Assembly: GCA_046350055.1 (NCBI GenBank) | Contig: JAXMBC010000001.1 | Location: 1,922,001 to 1,986,000 of the forward strand | From: JAEUIE01 sp046350055 | GTDB lineage: Bacteria > Planctomycetota > Planctomycetia > Gemmatales > HRBIN36 | DNA length: 64,000 bases | Direction: 5' to 3' | Shown here: positions 26,850-35,375 of the stretch, piece by piece | Numbering within the stretch: the stretch's first letter is position 1 | Layout of the letters: each line of letters starts with the position of its first letter | Notes under the pieces: generated by a model | Databases searched by the model: none | Seen by the model: the letters and a program-made list of their open reading frames with translations, nothing else | What the model was told of the DNA's origin: nothing | Position numbers and translations under genes: made by a program

Positions 26850-29800
26850 TCAGCGTAGTGCGGGTGCAATTCGTGCCAGGCGTTGTCTGGCTTCTACATG
26901 CTGTGGATCCAGTCGCAGTACTTCTCGATAACAAGCAGAAGCCTCGTCCGTTCTCTTCCGCTGTGCATGAATCTCGCCGAGGGTAAAATGCAAATCTGCG
27001 AGATCCGGTTGAAGTTTGATGGCTATAGTAAGCTGCATGACAGCTTCACTATCACGCCCGAGCTGGCTAAGCGACAAGGCCAGTTGTTGATGTGCCTGAG
27101 TGTAGGTCGGTTCTGATTGCAAGGCAGCTCGGAAATAGTCTGCTGCCATATCATGGAGTTGTTCTTTAGCGTACGCTTCACCCATCGTGTAGTAAATGTT
27201 GGCTTCCCGGCGTATCAGCGTACTCATCAACCCGGCATGATCCATCATGGTACCAGGCAGGCAGGCGGCGTATTTCCATCGATCCAGTAAGGTAACGGGC
27301 TGACGCTTGCCATCACGTAGCAGGTCTTCCACCGACACTTTCCCCTTATAGATGTCCGTCATCTGCCCTTGCCCGTTCACCAGCACACTGACGGGAATGG
27401 GAAGCTGCTTATTCATGACGACCATGGTGTGGTGATACCACATCACCGTTTCTGTCAGTGCGAGCGAGGCTTTGCCCGTTGGAAAGGGTAACTGGCGTTG
27501 AGCACAAAAGGCTTTGGCTGCGTCAGGGGAGGAACCATCATCATTCAGCCCATCGAGAGCCAGTGCGACAATCTCAATTCCGGATGCCTTGATTTCGCTG
27601 TATCGGGATGCCAACACGATGAGCTCACTCTGACACGGTTTGCACCAGCTAGCCCACAAAACGATCAAGGTCTGCCTGCCCGAGGCGTACGGGAAGCGTT
27701 GTTTGTTGTCCTGGAAATCGAGATAGAACAGTTCCCTGGGCATGGGCAACGGGGAGACCAGAGGCACTGAGATACATGCTGGTGCTGGCAATGCCTGCTG
27801 CTCTGTGGGTTTCAAGGCAATAGCTGAACGTGAAGGCACTTGTTGTGCACTTCCTGAACCCTGAATGAGTACGTATTTCTTGTCCACCTCCACCCTGGTG
27901 AATTCTTCCACCGCGCCAGCCGGCCAGTGCACCAGGATTTTCGCGATGGTATCGTGTTTCCCCAGTCCGAAATTCAAACACTTGCTCGATTGCGACAGGA
28001 ATCCTTCACCAGCCCGGAGCGACTTCACCAGCCGTTTGCCGGACTGCCCTTTCAGCACCACTTCAACACGTGCTCCAATGGCATCACGATTCGTCGTGAC
28101 GCCATTGCCCTGCAACTGTATCGCAACGAAATGATTGACATGGGGATGTCTGTTGTGCAGCAGTCGCAAGCGCGGAGCTGTGCGGCAAGTCATCAGCAAA
28201 TCGGGGTAGCCATCCTGATCCCAATCGACCACTGCCAGAGCTCGGGCATCATCAGGATAATCTGCACCACTCAGTGCGGAAATGGTGGCAAACGCCTCGT
28301 CTGGCCCCGTATTGAGGAAACAGCACTTTCGCTCACGACCGGAGAATGAGCGACCCTGCTCAATCATCTTGGAAAGGTTCTCTATGGCTTCGCTATGACG
28401 TGACCGATCTGATCCCACCTGCGACACGACCTGTCGCCAATAGAAACTTCACAAGTCGCCCGTATCTTCGGTCGTGATGTAACCGTTGGAGACGAAGATA
28501 TCATCCAGGCCGTCGTTATTGATATCCAGGAACTGCGTACTCCAAGCCCAGCGACCCACCGTGATGGCTGCCTGGTTGCTGGTGTCGCTGAAAACGCCAT
28601 TCCCCATGTTTTTGAAGAGCGTGTTACCGCGGGCGAAGCGTTGCGCCATGGCCTTTCGTTCGGGCCGGTTCTTCATGAACTGATCTGCAAATGTTATGCG
28701 ATTGCCCGCGCCGGAGAACATATTTCCCACCAGAATGTCCATCCGGCCGTCCTGGTTATAGTCGCCCCAGGCAGCAGACATGCTGAATGCCTGATCCACT
28801 GTGCCGGTACTGGTCGCTACATCAACAAACCTGCCTGCCTGATTGCGGTATAGATTGTTGCCACCACCAAAGTCGTTGGATACATACAGGTCAGCAAAAC
28901 CATCACCGTCGTAGTCTTCCCAGCTAGCACTGAAACTGAATCGCCAGTTATTCACTTCCAGTCCGACTTCTCTGGTAACGTCCGTGAATCGCCAGTCTCC
29001 CCGTACTATGTCATTGCGGAACAATACATTCCGACCTCCCCCCTTACCCGAAACAGCCTGTGTCGTGCCACCAAGAATATCATTTCTTCCCCCGACTGCA
29101 TTGTTCTGGTTGTAGGCACAGACGTAGATGTCCAGTTTGCCATCATTGTTGTAATCTGCAGCGGCTAGTGACATGTTATCGTCGTCCGTGCGCAACATGC
29201 ATCGGACTTCAAACCGGTTCCCCATGTTCTGAGCAACGACCACATAGCCAACCATTGCTACGATAAGATCCTGCTTGCCATCATTATCCAAGTCAAGCAG
29301 CAGGGCACCGCGAGAACTGTGAATCCAGTCCACGCCCCATTCTTTTGCGACTGATTTGACGCTTCCATCTGCCTGTTGAAGAAACAGACAGTTGGGCAAC
29401 CCTTCATCCTGACAGACATAAATATCGTCCAGGCCATCGCCATTCACATCACCCACGGCAATGCCTGGCTGACTCAGGATGTAGTAATAGCGTCGATCCT
29501 GGATTCGCTCGAGCCAGTGGTTCATGCCTCGATGAAACTGTTCGCGGAACATCGGCATATTACCCATGACAGACATGGTGCAATCGGAAAAGATGCCTCC
29601 TTGATCAACGGTGCTGCGAGCCACTTCAAATTCTTTCAGGGTGATTCCCTGCAGCACCGGATGATTGGAAGTGGTATCCATCTTCCATCGCATTTCCCAG
29701 GTGGCATTCTGTTCCACCATCCCTTTCGGCAGATGACCGGAAAGAGCAACATACTGGATGGTGGTGTAGGCTCCATCCGTGCCGGGAGAGATGCGGAAGA

Positions 29801-30335
29801 GCTTGAATTTATGATGGATATCACGTGCCCCGCTCACCAGGGCATGCAGCGAGCGGAATGCGTCCACTAAACCCTGTACCCCATGATGACTACCGGCGTT
29901 GTTCAGGGAAACGGCACGTTCGACCTGAATGACACCATCCTGGAATACGGTTTTTCGTTGGGTGGGAACCAGTTCATCGCCTCGGAACTGAGGACTGACA
30001 TATTCATTCAAGGCACTCGCAGACAACCTGGCGGGATCGATCAGCATCTCGCCAAATTTCTTCAGTACTTTGTCAGTCGTGGCACTGACTACTTCAGAGT
30101 CCCATCCATCTTTGGCAGGGTTGTCAATCTCATTCCACGAAGTGTTCATGGTTGCAGGCAAATTGCCGATATCCGCCAGAGGACGTAGTTCCGATGACGT
30201 GCTGGGGACAAGCACATTCCAGAATTGAAAAAGGATGCTGCCTAGTCCCAAAGCAATCAAGCAACCAAACAAGATGAGCGTGCGTCTGTCAAACGTGACA
30301 CGAGGTTGACGGCGTGCTTTTCTTCGGGATCCCAT
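26850..30335 (-). CDS. Selenocysteine-containing FG-GAP/ASPIC-UnbV/thioredoxin/TPR protein
   Basis: I read this as one gene of 1161 residues with a UGA at 28449-28451 decoded as selenocysteine (Sec629). Before the UGA come a transmembrane helix (about 22-44) and at least six FG-GAP/VCBS repeats with calcium loops such as 'DVNGDGLDD', 'DLDNDGKQD' and 'DINNDGLDD'. After it the frame continues without a shift as SFYWRQVV. Then follow a further repeat ('DWDQDGYPD'), an ASPIC/UnbV domain (about 730-826), a TlpA-like domain with WCKPC (Cys898, Cys901) and TPR units to the end. GAGGAG precedes the ATG at 30335. The alternative is two genes, the second starting at GTG 28427, but that start has no ribosome site and cuts the domain order at an unnatural place. 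The exported location and redox function are inferred. Confidence 0.8.
28421..28451 (-). promoter_or_regulatory. Bacterial SECIS-like hairpin after UGA codon 629
   Basis: On the minus strand the UGA (28451-28449) is followed by 11 nt. A perfect 6-bp stem comes next (GCGACA with TGTCGC) closing a 5-nt loop GGTCG (28421-28437). Below it, after one G/A mismatch, five more pairs including wobbles can form. The GGUC loop and the 11-nt distance match the apical part of the known E. coli fdhF SECIS. The hairpin also encodes WRQVVS, so it lies fully within the coding sequence as bacterial SECIS elements do. Confidence 0.78.
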
Positions 30336-30503
30336 CGCCACTCCTCACGAAATGCGTGGCTACCCTCAACATATCCTTTGCTTGCCTAATCCATATGTGT
30401 CTCATTTTTAACTAATGAGTGTAATTTGCAAGCATTTTCTTGATGTTTGTGCAATTACAGGTGACTACTCATCGTGAATAACGTGCCCAAAACCAACAGC
30501 GAC

Positions 30504-32762
30504 TTATTCTTTAGGCAGCTGAATGGGAGTCCAGGATAATGGTCGATACTCCTGATTGAACTCTGTGATTTCGATAGCCTGATTGACTTTGATGTTGTGG
30601 AACGTTTGTGTTGTGCCGCTTGTCGGCCAGGTTATTTCCAGTGTGGTTACAGCATTGGCATTTCCAAGTCCCAGGTGTTGCTGCCAGGCATTTGCACCGA
30701 AACTGCTGCCGCTGCTGACATGACGATGTACCGTCAAGGAATGGGGACTTGCAGTCACCGCTTTGATTCGCGCGCCCAGAGCAGGCCGATTGGTTTTTTT
30801 GCCCACCAGTTTTACAACCAGCCAGTTGTTCCCCTGTCCCGGGTTCTGGAACATGACATTGTGGTACCTGTCACCGGGTACTGCTCCACCCAACTCAGCA
30901 AACAGATCGACATGGCCATCCCGATTCCAGTCGCCACAGGCTACACCATGTCCTTTCTGCAAGTGACCTGTACCAGAGGTGGTGGTGATTTCCGCAAAGC
31001 GCTTGCCTGCTACATTCTTGAACATCCGGTTGGGCACCAGCGAACTGTACTGAGGTTCTCCGGTGGAAAGATAGAAATCGAGATAGCCATCATTGTCGAA
31101 ATCGGCGAAGTTGCTCCCCATGGTGGAGAAGACTTTGTTTACGCCTGTTTCCTTGCTGACATCGATAAATTTTCTGCCGTTCATGTTGCGATACAGTCTG
31201 GTATGGTCGAGGCCGGCCGTGACTGCTGGCTTGCCGAGCATGTCTGCCACCACATCATCCAGCGTGCGATCGAAACAGGTAGCAAAGATATCGAGCCAGC
31301 CATCGTTGTCATAATCAAACGCCCAGCATGAAAATCCTGTCTTTGGTCCCTGTATCCCCATGGCATCCGTGACATCGGTGAAAGTGCCGTTGCGATTGTT
31401 GTGGAACAACTGAGCCGTGGAATCCATGGAGTTGACAAACAAGTCGGGGTAGCCGTCGTTGTCGTAATCGATCCAGGCGGCGCCTTTGCTATGCTTTTGC
31501 CTGCCGGTCACATTGGCTCGGGCGGCTACCTCTTCAAAGGTGCCATTGCCTCGATTGCGGTACAGCCGATTCGGGCCGGTTTCATTGCAGATGTACACAT
31601 CAAGGAAGCCGTCGTTATCGTAATCGGCCCAGGTGGCACTGATGGAATTCAGAGGATCCATCAGCCCTGCATCACGAGTGACATCGGTAAAAGTACCATT
31701 GCCATTATTGCGCAGCAACGAAGGTCTCATGACGTAGGGAGGCTTCAGCCAGGCGCCTCGCACCACGAAAATATCCGCAAAGCCATCGTTGTTGTAATCT
31801 GTTTGAACGCAGTTCAGTCCGCCATACTGTTTTCCCAGGCCCGCGATTTCCGTGCGATCAACAAATGTGCCATCGCCATTATTGCGATAGAAGGCCATCA
31901 CCTGAGTCGGGTCTGAACTGGTGACCACCAGGTCCAGGAGTCCGTCATTATCGAAATCCTCCATGATCGCTCCGCCTGCTTCATTCATGCGTGTCAGACC
32001 GAGTACATGGGAGACATCCTTGAACTTGCCAATATTGAACTCAACGCCGAAGTCGTCGAACTTCAACAGGTACTGTGCGGGCACCTGTCCCGGATACTCG
32101 CCGAGCGTCATATAGGCCAGGTTCAGCAGCCAGCGTACGCCGAGATCATCAGGAAATTCATTCAGGTACTCCGTGAAGTGTTGAATGGCCAGGCGAGAGC
32201 CGGTTGGCTTCGTATGAACTGCTGTCTTGCTGATGGGAAATACACACGCGCCATCACCTCGACATTCCAGGCAGTTTTCATTCTCGCCTCGTCGCAACCC
32301 GGCCACACCCTGAAAGAAGATCACGGTCTGCAAGTATTTCGTTGCAAGTGCAGGATGAGCGTTCAAATGCTGACGCGTTTGCTCCAGAACCTGATAGGCT
32401 TCTGCTGCCTTGCCATTGAACATCAGCATTGTGGCCTTGAACATGTAGGCACCCAGGCGTGTGTCGGCAGGTGTCTGTTTGGAAGCGATCTGGCTCTCCA
32501 TGAGAGCGAGTTGGCCGATGCCAATAGAAGCGAAGCTGTCACGCATCTCTTCCAGTGAAGTGGGATCCTTCCAGGCTTTCGCTATCTGATTGCCTAGCAC
32601 GAAACCGCTGCTATCAATGGCGATTCGCGGCTCATACCGTGAAGTCTTCCGCACGGGAATCGTGGCAGCGGCAAGCTCTTTGGAATCCTGGTAAATCAGC
32701 CAGCCCAGCACCCCAATACAACCAAGAAGAGTGGCTACCACGATGAGTCTGATTTTGTTCAT
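30504..32762 (-). CDS. CRTAC1-like FG-GAP/VCBS protein with ASPIC-UnbV domain
   Basis: The 752-residue exported protein has an N-terminal membrane anchor or signal (about 5-23) and a helical TPR-like region (60-240) that includes a 'CLECRGDGAC' cysteine motif. Eight or so FG-GAP/VCBS repeats follow, with calcium loops such as 'DFDNDGLLD', 'DYNNDGFAD', 'DYDNDGFLD' and 'DWNRDGHVD'. The ASPIC/UnbV domain at the C-terminus begins around 'NNWLVVKLVGKKTNRPALGARI'. It resembles the extracellular CRTAC1/enediyne-UnbV group. It lies 162 nt upstream of the selenoprotein on the same strand and shares its propeller and ASPIC parts, so the two probably arose by duplication. Its reading frame has no internal UGA. 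Confidence 0.88.
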   Translation of the reverse strand: MNKIRLIVVATLLGCIGVLGWLIYQDSKELAAATIPVRKTSRYEPRIAIDSSGFVLGNQIAKAWKDPTSLEEMRDSFASIGIGQLALMESQIASKQTPADTRLGAYMFKATMLMFNGKAAEAYQVLEQTRQHLNAHPALATKYLQTVIFFQGVAGLRRGENENCLECRGDGACVFPISKTAVHTKPTGSRLAIQHFTEYLNEFPDDLGVRWLLNLAYMTLGEYPGQVPAQYLLKFDDFGVEFNIGKFKDVSHVLGLTRMNEAGGAIMEDFDNDGLLDLVVTSSDPTQVMAFYRNNGDGTFVDRTEIAGLGKQYGGLNCVQTDYNNDGFADIFVVRGAWLKPPYVMRPSLLRNNGNGTFTDVTRDAGLMDPLNSISATWADYDNDGFLDVYICNETGPNRLYRNRGNGTFEEVAARANVTGRQKHSKGAAWIDYDNDGYPDLFVNSMDSTAQLFHNNRNGTFTDVTDAMGIQGPKTGFSCWAFDYDNDGWLDIFATCFDRTLDDVVADMLGKPAVTAGLDHTRLYRNMNGRKFIDVSKETGVNKVFSTMGSNFADFDNDGYLDFYLSTGEPQYSSLVPNRMFKNVAGKRFAEITTTSGTGHLQKGHGVACGDWNRDGHVDLFAELGGAVPGDRYHNVMFQNPGQGNNWLVVKLVGKKTNRPALGARIKAVTASPHSLTVHRHVSSGSSFGANAWQQHLGLGNANAVTTLEITWPTSGTTQTFHNIKVNQAIEITEFNQEYRPLSWTPIQLPKE

Positions 32763-32881
32763 GGAGGTGGATCCGCCAACGTCGCCCTAGATGTTAGTAA
32801 ATCTTAATCATTCTGCGAGCGGTCATATAGGGGAAATCCTGGAATCTACCGAAGCGCATGGATGCAGGCGCCTCTGGTTAT

Positions 32882-32903
32882 TAGACGTCGTTCCGGGACT
32901 AAG
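32882..32903 (-). repeat. Degenerate single hairpin of the three-hairpin repeat family
   Basis: The plus-strand text CGTTCCGGGACTAAGG resembles the outer hairpin end at 33962-33981 (GTCCCTCCGGGACTAAG) with two or three changes. It overlaps the stop codon of the SUKH gene and may mark the far boundary of the transposase-containing segment. Confidence 0.4.
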
Positions 32904-33216
32904 GCGCTTCTGGCTCGATAAAGCCTTCTAAATCACTCCAGGAATCAGCGACATGGACAGCGTCTTTCGGATCGATCCCGATTAAAGGGATACAGAACAC
33001 GGTCCCTTCTTCATCGAAAGCAAGCAGTTCACCACCGCCGTTACTACCGAAGCACATAAAGCCTGGAGCATACTTTGGGACTTCGTATTCCCTGTTATTC
33101 TGTTCAACTTCATCAAGCGGCCAGAGCATCATGTATCCGACGAAGTCGTCTGACAGGAACGCCTCTGTAGGGCGTCCTTGTGAGAGATAGTCGAGATACG
33201 CGGGTGGAAGTTTCAC
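32899..33216 (-). CDS. SUKH (SMI1/KNR4) family protein, short
   Basis: The 105-residue product matches the SUKH core: 'LPPAYLDYLSQG', 'MMLWPLDEVEQNN', 'YAPGFMCFGSNGGGELLAFD', and 'CIPLIGIDPKDAVHVADSW'. SUKH proteins often act as immunity partners of polymorphic toxins, though many stand alone. Usual members have about 25-40 more residues at the N-terminus. Here an in-frame stop lies three codons upstream of the GTG start, so the gene is short or N-terminally truncated. No toxin gene is adjacent. It follows the transposase on the same strand within the repeat-rich island. Confidence 0.72.
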   Translation of the reverse strand: MKLPPAYLDYLSQGRPTEAFLSDDFVGYMMLWPLDEVEQNNREYEVPKYAPGFMCFGSNGGGELLAFDEEGTVFCIPLIGIDPKDAVHVADSWSDLEGFIEPEAP

Positions 33217-33293
33217 GATACGCCTCTATCAGGGTCAGCTGGAACGAGACATCTTTCCTTCCACTTTCGCCCCGTGGCCTCAGTAACTCTTCG

Positions 33294-33740
33294 TTACTCA
33301 AACACATACCGCTCGTCATACTCCACTTCGTTGAGCCGTAACATCGTCAGAAGCTCTGTCTTGAAATCCCGTGTGCGATGATGGTCCTTCTGATTCGCCA
33401 GGTATGCCTTCACCTCAGGCACACTTGAATGACTCACCGTGAAGGCGCTGAAGCCGACCTGCCAGGCGAAGTCCTTGCTGATGTTCTCGTGCACCCAGTT
33501 GGAAGAGTTGCTCTTGAGATCGCGCAGCAACGATGATAGAGCGATGGTGGGTTTGGCACTCACGAGGAGATGGATGTGGTCTTCAGTCCCACCCGCCGCC
33601 AGCAGCACACCACCATGGTCACGGATGATGCCACCGATCACGGAATAGAGGCGTTCTTCCCAATCGGGTTGGATGAGGGGCCGACGATCCTTTGTGGAGA
33701 AGACGATATGATAGTAGAGCTTGGTGTAGGTGGAGGGCAT
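33294..33740 (-). CDS. Y1 transposase, IS200/REP-associated (RAYT-like)
   Basis: The 148-residue protein is a single-domain HUH nuclease. The metal-binding HxH is in 'TEDHIHLLVSAKP', and the catalytic tyrosine is in 'VKAYLANQKDHHR' near residue 120. 'YYHIVFSTKDRRPLI' at the start is typical of the IS200-like family. Such enzymes cut and rejoin single-stranded DNA at hairpins. AGGAG is 7 nt before the ATG. Palindromic repeats lie upstream from 33770 and degenerate repeat DNA is found past the following SUKH gene, so the protein may be a REP-associated transposase that maintains this repeat family rather than part of a normal IS200 element. Confidence 0.85.
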   Translation of the reverse strand: MPSTYTKLYYHIVFSTKDRRPLIQPDWEERLYSVIGGIIRDHGGVLLAAGGTEDHIHLLVSAKPTIALSSLLRDLKSNSSNWVHENISKDFAWQVGFSAFTVSHSSVPEVKAYLANQKDHHRTRDFKTELLTMLRLNEVEYDERYVFE

Positions 33741-33769
33741 GATGTAGCTCCTGAGGCATGGTATTGGAT

Positions 33770-33856
33770 TTAGCCCCGGAGGGGCGTCGGTCAGTAGCCA
33801 GGGGCGCTAGCCCCTGGTAAGCATGCGTGAGAGAAGTATAGCCCCGGAGGGGCGGT
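33770..33856 (+). repeat. Three-hairpin palindromic repeat, copy A
   Basis: Copy A consists of an outer hairpin TAGCCCCGGAGGGGCG at 33771-33786 and a linker GTCGGTCAGTAG. The middle hairpin has an 8-bp stem (CCAGGGGC with GCCCCTGG) at 33798-33817, and a second GCCCCGGAGGGGC hairpin lies at 33841-33853. The first 48 nt match copies B and C in inverse orientation with only a few changes. Confidence 0.85.
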
Positions 33857-33902
33857 GGTGATGAGTGTTGTTCTCAAGGTGATGTGACTTACGCTTTCTC
33901 AC

Positions 33903-33980
33903 TCTGGGGCTCTCGAATCGCTTGCGTCTCTACCTGGGGCTAGCGCCCCTGGCAACTGACCAACGTCCCTCCGGGACTAA
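33903..33980 (-). repeat. Three-hairpin palindromic repeat, copy B
   Basis: This copy is inverted relative to A. A weak TGGGGCTCTCGA element (33905-33916) precedes the middle hairpin (CTGGGGCTAGCGCCCCTGG, 33934-33952), the linker AACTGACCAACG and the outer hairpin GTCCCTCCGGGAC (33965-33977). Base changes in the outer hairpin are compensated on both arms (CCC/GGG flanked by T-A in place of C-G), so pairing is kept. Confidence 0.8.
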
Positions 33981-34004
33981 GACCTCGCGGGCGGGTGTTG
34001 TTGG

Positions 34005-35210
34005 TCACTTCACCATGAGTGGCTCAAGAAACTTCCGTGTCTTGGATGATGGCGCAGAGATTGAGATAGGCGTATCGCCGTTCTTGCTTTTGAGGAACAC
34101 GCTGGCCCCATGCTTGACGAGTAGTTCGGCGATGGCCAGGTGGTCATTGGTCGCGGCGTAGTGCAAGGGAGTGAAGCCAACATCGTCGATTACATTCGCA
34201 TCGCATTGGTAATCGAGCAGAAGGTGACACGATTCAGTGTGCCCTTCACGACAGGCATGATGCAGCGCCGTCATCCCCTGGGAATCTTTCAAACTGAGGT
34301 CCGCTTTGGCCCGAACGAGACACTTGATCGCCTCCGTCTTGTTGGTACAGGCTGCTAGATGGAGAGGTGTGCGATTGCCAAGATGGCCCGGCGCGTGGTT
34401 CACCGACTTCTCGATCATCTCGGTGTTCTTGAGCACTGCCAGGTTATTGCACATGACAGCAATATGCGCGATGCCCATCATCTGTACGGGCTCCTTGCTG
34501 GACAGCAGTTCCGTCTTGCCGGCAACAAGCTTGATGATGGTTTGATCCGACGTGATCGCCGCCATGGTGTAGAGAGTTTCGGGGCTACCGGATTCAATCA
34601 GTTCCTTCACCAGACGGGTATTTCCTGCTAACGCTGCATAATGAGCCAGACTTACTCTGTACGGACTTACTGGATGCCTGGTCTCGTAACCTGCATCTCG
34701 CAACAGAGTTGTTAAGCTGTTGCCTCGATAATAATAAGCGTAGGCGCGGAGCACACTTGAAGACCACTTTTCCGTACACCGATTCAGTTTCTTCTCCAAA
34801 AGCCATCGCGCGATCAGTTCGTGGTTCTTCGTGAAACAATGGTACAGACAACTGTCATCCACTTGCTTGATGTGAAACACTTCGACCATGGCCATGGCAT
34901 TCTCAAGCTTCCCATACTTCACTGCCACGTCGAACGCTGTATTCTCCGCAGCGTCTTTGAAACCCAAGTCAGGCTGATACTTGACGAGTTGCAGCAATGA
35001 CTGACGATCACCATGTTCCGCCACGACGTGGAGTAGTGTGGTGTTCGACCCTCGATCAGTGACCTGATGAATCAAGCGAGGACACTTCTCCAGCAGTTCG
35101 ATGCACTTCGGCAAGTCTCCTGCTGAGACGGCGCGTGAATACGAAAGCACGAACTGATGAGTATCCTGCTGGCACAACACGGCACATATCATTCCCAAGA
35201 CGAAGAGCAT
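34005..35210 (-). CDS. Exported ankyrin-repeat protein
   Basis: The 401-residue protein has a signal peptide (MLFVLGMICAVLCQQ) and about eight to ten ankyrin repeats. The clearest are 'GNRTPLHLAACTNKTEAIKC', 'DSQGMTALHHACREGHTESC' and 'VGFTPLHYAATNDHLAIAEL'. It is likely a periplasmic or secreted protein-binding scaffold. AGGAG is 9 nt before the ATG at 35210. The gene is flanked by copies B and C of the three-hairpin repeat in the same orientation, and may be passenger DNA in the accessory island. Confidence 0.85.
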   Translation of the reverse strand: MLFVLGMICAVLCQQDTHQFVLSYSRAVSAGDLPKCIELLEKCPRLIHQVTDRGSNTTLLHVVAEHGDRQSLLQLVKYQPDLGFKDAAENTAFDVAVKYGKLENAMAMVEVFHIKQVDDSCLYHCFTKNHELIARWLLEKKLNRCTEKWSSSVLRAYAYYYRGNSLTTLLRDAGYETRHPVSPYRVSLAHYAALAGNTRLVKELIESGSPETLYTMAAITSDQTIIKLVAGKTELLSSKEPVQMMGIAHIAVMCNNLAVLKNTEMIEKSVNHAPGHLGNRTPLHLAACTNKTEAIKCLVRAKADLSLKDSQGMTALHHACREGHTESCHLLLDYQCDANVIDDVGFTPLHYAATNDHLAIAELLVKHGASVFLKSKNGDTPISISAPSSKTRKFLEPLMVK

Positions 35211-35280
35211 GATGTCGCTCCTAACTTGCCGTACATGATAACTCTTATCTACGATGCTTCCTAATTGTATCTCCCACCAT

Positions 35281-35366
35281 CGCCCCTCCGGGGCTCTCGA
35301 CTCGCTACCAACGCAAACCGGGGGCTTGCGCCCCCGGCTACTGACCGACGCCCCTACGGGGCTATA
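35281..35366 (-). repeat. Three-hairpin palindromic repeat, copy C
   Basis: Same orientation as copy B. It comprises the outer hairpin CGCCCCTCCGGGGCTCTCGA (35281-35300), the middle hairpin with stem CCGGGGGC/GCCCCCGG (35318-35337), the linker TACTGACCGACG and the outer hairpin GCCCCTACGGGGC (35350-35362). It ends 10 nt before the groEL1 stop, where it may also act at the 3' end of that transcript. Confidence 0.85.
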
Positions 35367-35375
35367 GTCCCAAAT

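Noticed and set aside
26850..28427. A separate gene starting at GTG 28427
   Set aside because: No ribosome site precedes it, the start would be inside the predicted SECIS hairpin, and the codons between the UGA and this GTG continue the same protein.
33113..33319. An overlapping minus-strand frame between the transposase and SUKH genes
   Set aside because: It has no recognisable domain and overlaps the SUKH core, whose own frame carries clear family motifs.
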